From CALINF01 sp039990395 (GTDB lineage Bacteria > Pseudomonadota > Gammaproteobacteria > Pseudomonadales > Halieaceae): a DNA stretch of 64,000 bases. The notes beneath the pieces were generated by a model, which was given only the letters and a program-made list of their open reading frames with translations, ran no database searches and was not told the origin of the DNA. Positions 45,949-52,809 of this stretch are shown here, in pieces. Both the position numbers and the translations under genes were made by a program. The first letter of the stretch is position 1, and every line of letters starts with the position of its first letter. The stretch covers positions 124,001 through 188,000 of the forward strand of contig JBDXFZ010000146.1 of assembly GCA_039990395.1 (NCBI GenBank). The letters are read 5' to 3'.

Positions 45949-45980
45949 GATGTCCGCTTTCACCTCATAGCGGACTAATA
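45949..45980 (+). repeat. Palindromic cassette-type repeat, right half (R6)
   Basis: TGATGTCCGCTTTCACCTCA followed by TAGCGGAC: a perfect GTCCGCT/AGCGGAC hairpin. The stop codon of the minus-strand gene at 45975 lies inside its right end. The left half is too diverged to place. Confidence 0.75.
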
Positions 45981-46322
45981 AGCGTCATAAAGATTTCCTT
46001 GGACTAGGATTTTGTAGAGGGTCACTTCCTTACCCTTATAAGTGGTTGTGGTCCCAAACACTATTGCTTTCGGCATGAACGCATATTGGTACCCATATGA
46101 ATTACAGGTCAGAACCGTACCGTCCATAAATCTGATAACTCTGCCAAAATCACACCCTTCGAAGTCATCTTTTCTCTCACCATCTTCCTCGGTGACACCT
46201 TCAATTGTTTTGGAGGCGAGGATAGTCCAACCAATCAATCCCTCCAGTTGGTATTCGTCGACCGTGGAGAAGGCTATAGATGAAAAACCTATCAGTAGCA
46301 TACATATAGCGGTTTTCTTCAT
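45975..46322 (-). CDS. Small exported protein of unknown function
   Basis: A 115-residue protein with a signal peptide (MKKTAICMLLIGFSSIAFS) and a small mostly beta domain. It has two Cys (CDFGRVI and LTCNSYGYQYAFMPK), likely a disulfide in the periplasm. I do not recognise the family. The stop codon falls in the right arm of repeat R6, so gene and repeat form one unit; repeat R7 lies upstream of its start. Confidence 0.65.
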   Translation of the reverse strand: MKKTAICMLLIGFSSIAFSTVDEYQLEGLIGWTILASKTIEGVTEEDGERKDDFEGCDFGRVIRFMDGTVLTCNSYGYQYAFMPKAIVFGTTTTYKGKEVTLYKILVQGNLYDAY

Positions 46323-46413
46323 AGGTGATACCCCAAAGTGTCTAGTTGGTTATGCTGTCTCTCGCGCGACTAATTCAGCCTACATCGCCTTGAATTTTGA
46401 TTCTATTGATCTG

Positions 46414-46502
46414 TGTCTGCTGTTAGGCGAAAGCGTACATTATTGAACCTGAGCAGGCCTGGGGGCTGGAAACGTCCGCTATCACCTCAAAGCGGACGCC
46501 AC
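46414..46502 (+). repeat. Palindromic cassette-type repeat, copy R7
   Basis: Full-length: TGTCTGCTGTTAGGCGAAAG, a diverged centre, then GTCCGCTATCACCTCAAAGC and GGAC. The right hairpin GTCCGCT/AGCGGAC is perfect. Its right end lies 2-5 bases before the stop of the 38-codon frame at 46505. Confidence 0.8.
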
Positions 46503-46504
46503 AA

Positions 46505-46621
46505 TCAGTCGCTGAGGGCACCAACAAGTGCCACAAAATCTTTGGCACACATTTCATAGCAGCGGCAGACAGGGTAGGTTTCAAAGAGTTCGACTGCGCG
46601 CTTTGTGCCAATAGTGGCCAT
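46505..46621 (-). CDS. Possible very small Cys-containing protein (38 residues)
   Basis: An ATG-initiated frame of 38 codons, beginning MATIGTKRAVELFETYPVCR and followed by CYEMCAKDFVALVGALSD, fills most of the space between repeat R7 and the gene at 46640. Its stop is next to the repeat end, as for the larger genes of the array. The three Cys are close together. There is no strong ribosome binding site and no recognised family; it may also be the remnant of a longer gene. Confidence 0.35.
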   Translation of the reverse strand: MATIGTKRAVELFETYPVCRCYEMCAKDFVALVGALSD

Positions 46622-46639
46622 GCATTCTCATGGCCCTAA

Positions 46640-47113
46640 TCAGTCGATTCGATAGTCGGATTTTTGAAGCCCATCAACGAATTTCTGAAAATCTGTATTG
46701 TAGTGGGATTTCCTTTGTTCCCACGCTTGAACAAGGGTCGGTGCCGAGAGAAAAAAGGAAAACTGGCTGACCATTGGGACCCATAGGGCTTCGTCGAACC
46801 GATCTTGCTTAAACTGCCAAAAAGCTTCCTCAAAAACCTTTAAAAGCGGGTTGATGGTCGCGAAGAGCCGAACCTTTTCAACTTCGGTGAGAGACTGAAA
46901 GTTCGTGTTCCCACGCACAAAAAAATCCGCTATGTCACCATCTTTGAATTGGCCATAACTATCTCGGAACGCCCCAGATATTTCATGCATGGCTGCCAGC
47001 TTACTCTCTCTATTCTGTGTCCGGATTTGCATCCCGAGATAGAAAAGCGAGATCACAACCCCGCTTGCGGCAAGTGTTTCGGCAATTGCAGCAATGGCAT
47101 CCCAGTTCATCAT
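46640..47113 (-). CDS. Small one-TM membrane protein, array family A (member 2)
   Basis: A 157-residue protein: membrane helix at about residues 5-27 (AIAAIAETLAASGVVISLFY), then LGMQIRTQNRESK and a helical domain ending VQAWEQRKSHYNTDFQKFVD. The layout (N-terminal TM, YxxxQxRxN-like stretch, C-terminal W-x-x-R/H-x-x-x-Y pattern) is shared with the proteins at 22734 and 49967. Function unknown. An SD (AAGGAG) precedes the ATG and overlaps a leader hairpin next to repeat R8. Confidence 0.75.
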   Translation of the reverse strand: MMNWDAIAAIAETLAASGVVISLFYLGMQIRTQNRESKLAAMHEISGAFRDSYGQFKDGDIADFFVRGNTNFQSLTEVEKVRLFATINPLLKVFEEAFWQFKQDRFDEALWVPMVSQFSFFLSAPTLVQAWEQRKSHYNTDFQKFVDGLQKSDYRID

Positions 47114-47151
47114 ATTTCTCCTTGTTGTCGAGCCTCCGACAAGGATAGACC

Positions 47152-47236
47152 TTTGGCCGCTTTTAGGCGAAAGCGGACGTTAGGGAGTCAGGTTCGGGCT
47201 AAGTCGGCTAATGTCCGCTATCACCTCAAAGCGGAA
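47152..47236 (+). repeat. Palindromic cassette-type repeat, copy R8
   Basis: TTTTAGGCGAAAGCGGACGT on the left and ATGTCCGCTATCACCTCAAA followed by GCGG on the right, separated by a diverged centre. The left side carries the leader AAGGATAGACC of the minus-strand gene at 46640; the right end is 14 bp from the stop of the gene at 47250. Confidence 0.8.
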
Positions 47237-47249
47237 CAGGCTTTCATAT

Positions 47250-47966
47250 TCAAGACTCCAGAGTCGCCACATGTAGGCCTATATCTTCGCGCAGTTCCTG
47301 GATGTCATCCAATAGCATCTGGAAGAGTTCTTTCAAACCCTCGCTTCTTCGAACAAAACCCAGCAAATCATCCATCACCTGGGGAGACTTCAAGAACTCA
47401 TTCATAGGCACGGAAATTTTGTCATGTGATGAAAGAGTTGAGGAGAAATCTTCATCAGGAATTGTTCTTATATTTATGGAAATCTTATCCATAAGATCAT
47501 TGTAGTGCTCGACATGAGACGCGTTCAGTGAGTATACCCACGGTTTGCGCAGCGTGAAAAAGAACCTCATGCTTTCAGTAAGTGCGGGATTCTCTACTGC
47601 CGCAAACCTGCCGGACGTCAGTAGACCATCGTATGCATGCGTGCTTTTGGCTACACCAATCAAATAGACATTGAGCGCTCCAATACTTTCGAGAAACTCT
47701 TTCTCGCTTCCCTCTCGAGATTGAATCAGTTGGACTAAACTAACGGCACCCAGCGTAGATTCTTTTGTAATCTCGGAGGCTCTCAACAAAGCCATCTCTA
47801 TTGAATCAAGATCGGAAAGCACTTCTTCAAAGGCTTTCGCCTCCAAAACTCTGTTTTCTCGCTCTTGCCTCCATTCTTCAACCTGGAATGCAATCAAGAT
47901 ACCTAGAACGATGACTACCAGCTCAGCCAAGAGCCACCTTAAGGACTTTATTTGATCAACACGCAT
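47250..47966 (-). CDS. DUF6090-like one-TM protein (copy 1)
   Basis: A 238-residue protein. The N-terminus MRVDQIKSLRWLLAELVVIV continues into LGILIAFQVEEWRQERENR, a membrane helix with a short charged tail like the DUF6090 family. A long, mostly helical domain with coiled-coil character follows. Start ATG 47966 has GGAG five bases before it; an upstream in-frame TTG (47984) is less likely. A second protein of this layout is at 53985. Function is unknown; the family is common in marine bacteria. It lies between repeats R8 and R9. Confidence 0.75.
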   Translation of the reverse strand: MRVDQIKSLRWLLAELVVIVLGILIAFQVEEWRQERENRVLEAKAFEEVLSDLDSIEMALLRASEITKESTLGAVSLVQLIQSREGSEKEFLESIGALNVYLIGVAKSTHAYDGLLTSGRFAAVENPALTESMRFFFTLRKPWVYSLNASHVEHYNDLMDKISINIRTIPDEDFSSTLSSHDKISVPMNEFLKSPQVMDDLLGFVRRSEGLKELFQMLLDDIQELREDIGLHVATLES

Positions 47967-48039
47967 ACTTACTCCGGCGTTCAAGGTACAGATCTGAGGG
48001 AAACTCCAATATCCAAGAAAAGGGGTTTATTGTAAACGA

Positions 48040-48120
48040 CACCTAATAGGCGACAGCGGGCGTTATTGGCCCGGGGTGGACATGAGGGCTGAAACGTCCG
48101 CTTTCACCTCAATGCGGTCA
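48040..48120 (+). repeat. Palindromic cassette-type repeat, copy R9
   Basis: CACCTAATAGGCGACAGCGG on the left, GGCCCGGGG in the centre, ACGTCCGCTTTCACCTCAAT on the right. Diverged on the left arm. Located between the genes at 47250 and 48201. Confidence 0.7.
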
Positions 48121-48200
48121 ATAGACTTTTTCGCATATTGGTCTTCGATCGCGCCAGATACTGACGACTATCTGGCTTAAACGCCTTTATTCAGTCGCGT

Positions 48201-48602
48201 CTATCGGAATACCTTATTCTGTATTAGCCGCGATATGACAATGAGCACACTTACAAGCAATCCGTATGGAATTGAGAACAGAACGAAAAATATGTATGCC
48301 ATATCACGACCTTTATCATTCAAGATTCGCTCCATTTTTTGTCTTTCATTCGGCAAAATTTCAGCACAGTCTATGGTTGTCTCGTGGCAGTTCAATCTAT
48401 CCATGACCCAATTATCCTGTACTGTAATTGCACCGACGGTTGCCATAGCGAAAAAAATCATTCCTCCGAGACCTGCGATGACACCTAATTTCCATACTTT
48501 CATCCGCGTGCCTGCGAAAAATGCGGAAATTGGATATAGGACTACTGCAGCGTAAAAAGCTACAGTTGTTAGCTGGCTTAATAACTCAAACGTCATCAAC
48601 AC
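48201..48602 (-). CDS. Small three-TM membrane protein of unknown function
   Basis: A 133-residue protein with hydrophobic helices at about 9-29, 38-60 and 103-125. A polar loop between helices 2 and 3 contains two Cys (LNCHETTIDCAEIL), which may form a disulfide if periplasmic. No family recognised. The start is GTG (48602) after GAGA, or ATG at 48596. It is part of the repeat-delimited array. Upstream of it a CTCGTT/AACGAG inverted repeat resembles the leader hairpins of neighbouring units. Confidence 0.65.
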   Translation of the reverse strand: MLMTFELLSQLTTVAFYAAVVLYPISAFFAGTRMKVWKLGVIAGLGGMIFFAMATVGAITVQDNWVMDRLNCHETTIDCAEILPNERQKMERILNDKGRDMAYIFFVLFSIPYGLLVSVLIVISRLIQNKVFR

Positions 48603-48726
48603 TAATTCTCTCGTTCACTGTGCGCCAACCTAACGAGCCCGTATTAGCCGTTTCAACAGAGGCCGTTCTTGACCCAAATAATCGTTTACAGCTCGTGCTC
48701 AGTCTTTCGTCCAACAATATCACACC

Positions 48727-48813
48727 GATGTCCGCTATTAGGCGAAAGCGGACGTTAGAGGGCCTGATTTGGCCCTTGACGGAAAATGTCCGCTTTCACC
48801 TCATAGCCGTCAT
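48727..48813 (+). repeat. Palindromic cassette-type repeat, best-preserved copy R10
   Basis: Three hairpins in a row: GTCCGCT (48730-48736)/AGCGGAC (48747-48753); AGGGCC (48759-48764)/GGCCCT (48771-48776); and GTCCGCT (48788-48794) with an imperfect partner (48804-48810). The two halves are also inverted repeats of each other: AGGCGAAAGCGGAC (48740-48753) against GTCCGCTTTCACCT (48788-48801), 13 of 14 bases. The right end contains the stop codon of the gene at 48810. Confidence 0.85.
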
Positions 48814-49178
48814 TCGCTCTTTGGATGTCTTATCTGCCACATGAACACCAGACAGGCGACTATTGTTGTGAGGCCCATAAGCGCCGCCACTAACGGCCCA
48901 TATTGCATGCTTGCTGCCGTTGGTGGAATGTATTCAGGACTTGTGAAGTCGAGCAAAAATGCAGCTCGGTTGAATGCGGCATGGGTTGAAGTCATATTGC
49001 CTAATGTAGTCATCAGAAAGAGCGAATTCACGATAACTATTTGGGAGCGTAGGAGCTTAGCTCCAACCATGTAGGCTATGACAAGATACCCAAACACGAG
49101 GGTATAGAATATTGCGATCATTGCCTGAGCGTTCGACTGCGACGTAAGTATAAGCTCCCATAGTTCTGCTTCGGTCAT
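48810..49178 (-). CDS. Small multi-TM membrane protein, array family B (member 1)
   Basis: A 122-residue protein starting MTEAELWELILTSQSNAQAM, with hydrophobic helices at about 20-43, 46-66 and 90-113. The first residues (MT-x-AE-x-x-EL) resemble the adjacent gene at 49259. Start 49178 has GGAG eight bases upstream; an in-frame TTG at 49208 precedes that site. Its TGA lies inside the right end of repeat R10. Function unknown. Confidence 0.7.
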   Translation of the reverse strand: MTEAELWELILTSQSNAQAMIAIFYTLVFGYLVIAYMVGAKLLRSQIVIVNSLFLMTTLGNMTSTHAAFNRAAFLLDFTSPEYIPPTAASMQYGPLVAALMGLTTIVACLVFMWQIRHPKSE

Positions 49179-49230
49179 TTCATAATCTCCTGTTTGGTTC
49201 ACTAACAAGAGTAGACGTATTTGAACTAGG

Positions 49231-49264
49231 AGTGCGGAACGCCCGCTTTACTGCAAAGCTAATC
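49231..49264 (+). repeat. Palindromic cassette-type repeat, remnant (R11)
   Basis: AACGCCCGCTTTACTGCAAA followed by GCTAATC: a degenerate right half. The TAG stop of the gene at 49259 lies in it. To its left is the conserved leader AACAAGAGTAGACGT of the minus-strand gene at 48810. Confidence 0.6.
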
Positions 49265-49714
49265 TGGACTGTCCAATCTTCCGATGCGCCAATTCCGGTA
49301 GCTTACGAAGCATACATAACCAATGGTCGCCAAAAAAATCCCCGGGCCGCTCCAGCCAGCTATGGATTGCCGCAAGTTTAACTCCGGATCATCTGTAAAG
49401 CGCTTCTTCTCAGAGACCACCTGTAGTGATAGCTCATGATCGACAACAAGTGCCTCAGCATCCCTCATAGCGGCGTTTGCTGTATCTTGGTCGTATTCAG
49501 CGTTAGTAACGAAGCTTAATGTCATGAGGATATATAGAGTTAGTATTATAGGCGTGGTCGCTTTGTTGAGCGCCTTAGGCGCTATGAAGGCGATAACTAA
49601 CAGAATATATGAAGCAGACGTCCAAAATTCAGCAGAGCGACTGGCTGCTTCCCCTAGCTCATGAGAGAGCTCTACCTGCATTAGCGCCAATTCATAGGCT
49701 TCTGCCTTGGTCAT
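49259..49714 (-). CDS. Small multi-TM membrane protein, array family B (member 2)
   Basis: A 151-residue protein starting MTKAEAYELALMQVELSHEL. Predicted helices are at about 30-50, 54-70 and 122-143, with a charged loop between the second and third. The N-terminus resembles the neighbour at 48810 (MTEAELWELIL), which suggests diverged paralogues. The SD AAGGAGA overlaps a perfect hairpin (49726-49746). The stop lies in repeat remnant R11. No function known. Confidence 0.7.
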   Translation of the reverse strand: MTKAEAYELALMQVELSHELGEAASRSAEFWTSASYILLVIAFIAPKALNKATTPIILTLYILMTLSFVTNAEYDQDTANAAMRDAEALVVDHELSLQVVSEKKRFTDDPELNLRQSIAGWSGPGIFLATIGYVCFVSYRNWRIGRLDSPD

Positions 49715-49725
49715 GATGACTTCTC

Positions 49726-49746
49726 CTTGTTAGGTTCACTAACAAG
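49726..49746 (-). promoter_or_regulatory. Leader hairpin overlapping a ribosome binding site
   Basis: Perfect 8-bp inverted repeat, CTTGTTAG and CTAACAAG with a 5-base loop. It is placed so that on the minus strand its last bases run into the SD (AACAAGGAGA) of the gene at 49259. Similar but less perfect hairpins precede the genes at 46640, 48810 and 52277. It could limit ribosome access or be part of a recombination site. Confidence 0.55.
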
Positions 49747-49755
49747 CGTAGTCGC

Positions 49756-49842
49756 ATGTCCGCTACTAGGCGAAAGCGGACGTTAGCGCACTTGATTCGA
49801 GCTTAGAGAGGTAGTTCCCGCTTTTAGGTCAAAGCGACGCCT
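49756..49842 (+). repeat. Palindromic cassette-type repeat, copy R12
   Basis: ATGTCCGCTACTAGGCGAAA followed by GCGGACGTTAGCG; the right arm is TAGTTCCCGCTTTTAGGTCA followed by AAGCGAC. The left hairpin is perfect. The leader AACAAGCGTAGTCGC precedes it. Confidence 0.8.
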
Positions 49843-49966
49843 ACATCTGTCTCTTCTGCGTGCGATCACTGCACTAGATTCCATAGTGAGAAACGAGCAG
49901 GAGGTAGGGCGACTGGGGCTAGGGTTGTAGGATACGATATAAACTCTATCGCGAGAGGGCAACGAT

Positions 49967-50479
49967 ATGGCCGATACTACACCAATGTTTCTTGATCCAA
50001 ATACTGCACAACTACTGGGCAACTATGGCGAGTTTTTTGGTGCCATCGCCGTGCTTATCACCCTAATCTATCTTTCTTTGCAGGTTCGTCAGAACAATAT
50101 CGCTAATAAAGTAGCCAGTAACCAAGCTATCAACAAAAAGACATCTGATTATCTCAAAGTGCTTTATCAAAATGACTCGGCACTGGATGTTTGGACTCGA
50201 GGCCGGGAATCTTTCCATCAACTTGAAAAAGGCGACAAGCTCAAGTTTGAATTGATGATGTATGACGGCTTTGGCAATTTTCATGAACACTGGCATCAGG
50301 CGCAAGCCGGTGTTACTGACGAGATACAGTTCGTTCGGGTGAGAACGCTGATTGAGCTATACTTTTCGCAACCCGGTATAGTTCAGGCTTGGCGTCATAT
50401 TAGTAAACACTATGAGTTCGATGAAAAATTTAACTCGTTTATCGAAGAGCAGATCGTAAAAGGCGAGACGGGCGAGTGA
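49967..50479 (+). CDS. Small one-TM membrane protein, array family A (member 3)
   Basis: A 170-residue protein on the plus strand, against the direction of its neighbours. A membrane helix lies at about residues 20-42 (FFGAIAVLITLIYLSLQVRQ). A helical domain with an LKFELMMYDGFGNFHEHWHQ stretch follows, ending IVQAWRHISKHYEFDEKFNS. It is clearly related in plan to the proteins at 46640 and 22734. A GAGGG lies before the ATG. Function unknown. The repeat remnant R13 begins at its stop codon. Confidence 0.75.
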   Translation: MADTTPMFLDPNTAQLLGNYGEFFGAIAVLITLIYLSLQVRQNNIANKVASNQAINKKTSDYLKVLYQNDSALDVWTRGRESFHQLEKGDKLKFELMMYDGFGNFHEHWHQAQAGVTDEIQFVRVRTLIELYFSQPGIVQAWRHISKHYEFDEKFNSFIEEQIVKGETGE

Positions 50480-50514
50480 AAGCGGCCGCTATCACCTCTA
50501 AAGCGACATTAGGC
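50479..50514 (+). repeat. Palindromic cassette-type repeat, remnant (R13)
   Basis: AAGCGGCCGCTATCACCTCT followed by AAAGCGACATTAGGC. It resembles the right half of the family and starts at the last base of the gene at 49967. Confidence 0.55.
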
Positions 50515-50670
50515 TCTCAGCTAATCAGGCAAATTTTTGGGCGGCAGGATTTAAACTCTTTTTGTTTGAGGAACTTTGTTTTCTTGGTCGCAAGGTAGAG
50601 CTGGGAAGGTGAATTTTTCTATCAAATCGGCAAGTTTTTTTGGCTCAAGAAGTGGCCCAGTGGAGGGGTT

Positions 50671-51537
50671 CTAACTACTGGCTAGCTCAATTAGGCCGGC
50701 CTCCAATGCCATCCCCTCAAGTCGCTTCACCGCAAGAAGGCAAGGCAGCTTTCCTTCCTCAACGAGTGAAAGCATCCTATTAAGTGCCGAATCATCAATA
50801 ATCCCGCCCGCAATGCAAATGGCAGTGATTTGATTGAGTTCGTTAAGCTCTTCTTTATTACCATCTTTCTGGTTTCTCATCGATTCTAGCCGATGTTCTA
50901 GAGAGCTGATAAGCTCAACTCGGACAATATCTTGCTCACTTCCCGACCTGATCATTCTCGCTGCCCCGTAGCCAGCCGCGCCCAGGACGAGGACTGGCCC
51001 TATGACCCAGCCTACAGGGGTTGCGGTGACAAATACCCCACCCAAGGCTGAAGCCAGTGAAGTTGAGCCGAGAATCGTTGTAGCGCCAGCTGCAGTTGCA
51101 ATCGCTCCCGAAGCCGCTGCACCGCCAATCGCGCCGATAGCCACTCCCAGATTTTCTCCCAGCAGTCCAATGCGATCTTTCCCATCCAAAGCAGCGATGC
51201 TTCTCTGTAGCCGCTCCTCTTCAGATAAAGTCCCATCAGCCTCAGATTCCTCTCTATAACTATCCGTCACTTTATCCACGAGGTCTTGAGAGCTTTTTGT
51301 AAGGCTAGCGTATTTTTGTGCTACAGCCGCAGCAATCTGTGATTTGCGGGCGTTGGAATAGGCATCTCCGAGACCATCTACACTAGATTTGATGTGCTCC
51401 TTAGTTGTAGCCGCGTAGGCTTGAACTTTCTCTCTATCGATCTCGCCGACTTTTTCTTTCGAGTAATCCATCGCTTTGTCAGCTAGAATTTTAGCTCTTT
51501 CCGACATGCCCAGAGCTTTATTCGACCATCGCTTCAT
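50671..51537 (-). CDS. Glycine-zipper membrane protein of unknown function (second gene of pair)
   Basis: A 288-residue protein. The first 115 residues are charged and helical (KVGEIDREKVQAYAATTKEH). About 120-195 is a Gly/Ala-rich hydrophobic stretch (GVAIGAIGGAAASGAIATAA and ATPVGWVIGPVLVLGAAGYG) able to form a membrane hairpin. The remainder is helical and acidic. It overlaps the upstream gene by 4 bp, so the two are translated together. Glycine-zipper hairpins occur in membrane-remodelling and pore-forming proteins; a function cannot be assigned. After its TAG the same frame stays open for 39 more codons to 50551. Confidence 0.7.
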   Translation of the reverse strand: MKRWSNKALGMSERAKILADKAMDYSKEKVGEIDREKVQAYAATTKEHIKSSVDGLGDAYSNARKSQIAAAVAQKYASLTKSSQDLVDKVTDSYREESEADGTLSEEERLQRSIAALDGKDRIGLLGENLGVAIGAIGGAAASGAIATAAGATTILGSTSLASALGGVFVTATPVGWVIGPVLVLGAAGYGAARMIRSGSEQDIVRVELISSLEHRLESMRNQKDGNKEELNELNQITAICIAGGIIDDSALNRMLSLVEEGKLPCLLAVKRLEGMALEAGLIELASS

Positions 51538-52034
51538 GCGGTCAGTCCATCCTCTGGAGACCAGTAAGACGTCACCGCTTTAAAAATATCCACAAGTAGC
51601 TCAAAGAACTTTCTAGCCAAATTTATCGCAGCGACCATTGGATCCGTGGCGTCTGCTGTTGTTTCACCTGCCTCAAGAGCCGCGCCGACACCAGCGCCGT
51701 AGGCCGCGGTGATAACTGTGCCAACGGGAGCCAGAATGGGGCCCAGAACCGGAATCATTGCGATGAGCACCCCCACAGCTGCGCCTAGGGCCATACCTAC
51801 CGTGAGCTGAGGATTATCCTTCAAAAAAGCTAGAATCTTATCAACAATGATGCGGCCCACAGAGACTATTTCACCAGCAAGTTCTTTGGTGATGTCCCAT
51901 ACACCCTTAAGCCGGGTCAGAATCTCTGGTGGTATACCTCTTTCTGTACCCCAGACGAAAAAGTCGTCGAAGGCACTGGACTTCGCCTCCGCGTTCATCA
52001 TGCTCAGTTCGAGCAATCCTTCAGAAGTGTTCAT
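51534..52034 (-). CDS. Membrane-hairpin protein of unknown function (first gene of pair)
   Basis: A 166-residue protein. The soluble N-terminal part (MNTSEGLLELSMMNAEAKSS, then an FDDFFVWGTERGIPPEIL segment) precedes a hydrophobic Gly/Ala/Pro-rich region (about 83-130, VGMALGAAVGVLIAMIPVLG and APVGTVITAAYGAGVGAALE) and a short helical end. Start 52034 has GGAGAGC seven bases before it; 52070 is an in-frame TTG further up. It overlaps the start of the gene at 50671. The two proteins share a Gly-rich membrane region and probably work together at a membrane. Confidence 0.7.
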   Translation of the reverse strand: MNTSEGLLELSMMNAEAKSSAFDDFFVWGTERGIPPEILTRLKGVWDITKELAGEIVSVGRIIVDKILAFLKDNPQLTVGMALGAAVGVLIAMIPVLGPILAPVGTVITAAYGAGVGAALEAGETTADATDPMVAAINLARKFFELLVDIFKAVTSYWSPEDGLTA

Positions 52035-52194
52035 CCTAGCTCTCCAATCTACTAAACTTAATCCCAACATTTTGACCTAGCTTACCCAAAAGAGAGTGTA
52101 CCGCACGAGATTGCTTTGCAACCCAAAGCACTCGGTTAGTACCGCCAAACTTCACTATCGGAGCGTTAGCAGTCATCGAATGACTTGAGAAATA

Positions 52195-52281
52195 ACGTCC
52201 GTATCTCGGCGAAAGCGGACGTTAGGCGGTCTGATTTGGCCTTGGGCGGGCAATGTCCTCTATCACCTCAAAGGGGTCATT
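52195..52281 (+). repeat. Palindromic cassette-type repeat, copy R14
   Basis: ACGTCCGTATCTCGGCGAAA followed by GCGGACGTTAGGC; centre GTCTGATTTGGCC; right arm ATGTCCTCTATCACCTCAAA followed by GGGGTCATTC. The TGA of the gene at 52277 lies in its right end, the same relation as R10 to the gene at 48810. Confidence 0.8.
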
Positions 52282-52768
52282 CGGCAGAGGACGCCTTGAC
52301 TGCTTCAACCTCATCCCATAGCTCACGCAGCTTTTCAATAAATGACACGTTCGCATAGTTATCTAATGTTGGGTCTATATATTTTGAAAAACGAGGATCA
52401 GCGATCATGTCCTTGATCATCCGTTCATTGAGATCCCACTCCTCCTGCGTTAACAACCCCATATTCCACAAATTGAAGTCCGCGTACCAACTCCAAATCC
52501 ATGCATTCACTGCCTTGTCATAGGTGTTCTGTTCTTGCCAAGTAAGCTCTTCATGCGTCTCATGGATTTTTTCAACTGCACTGTTAAAGGAATCTATTCC
52601 CATTAGAGCAACAGTCAGATCGTTGTCGCTGTTGATGCGGGTCAACATCATTTCAGCCATGCCTAAGTCTCGACTTAGTTTGAGTTCATAAGCGACAAGT
52701 CCCAGCGAGACAACGACAGCAAATGCGGCGGCCATCTGTGCCACGAACTGATAAGTAGGTATCTTCAT
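52277..52768 (-). CDS. Small one-TM membrane protein, array family A-like (member 4)
   Basis: A 163-residue protein: membrane helix at about residues 7-28 (FVAQMAAAFAVVVSLGLVAY), then ELKLSRDLG and a Trp-rich helical domain (WIWSWYADFNLWNMGLLTQE). It shares the layout of family A but lacks the exact C-terminal pattern, so relatedness is less sure. Leader CTTATTGG/CTAATAAG and SD AAGGAC precede the ATG. The stop is inside repeat R14. Function unknown. Confidence 0.7.
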   Translation of the reverse strand: MKIPTYQFVAQMAAAFAVVVSLGLVAYELKLSRDLGMAEMMLTRINSDNDLTVALMGIDSFNSAVEKIHETHEELTWQEQNTYDKAVNAWIWSWYADFNLWNMGLLTQEEWDLNERMIKDMIADPRFSKYIDPTLDNYANVSFIEKLRELWDEVEAVKASSAE

Positions 52769-52809
52769 CCTTGTTGTCCTTATTAGATTCCTCCAATAAG
52801 AATAGACCC

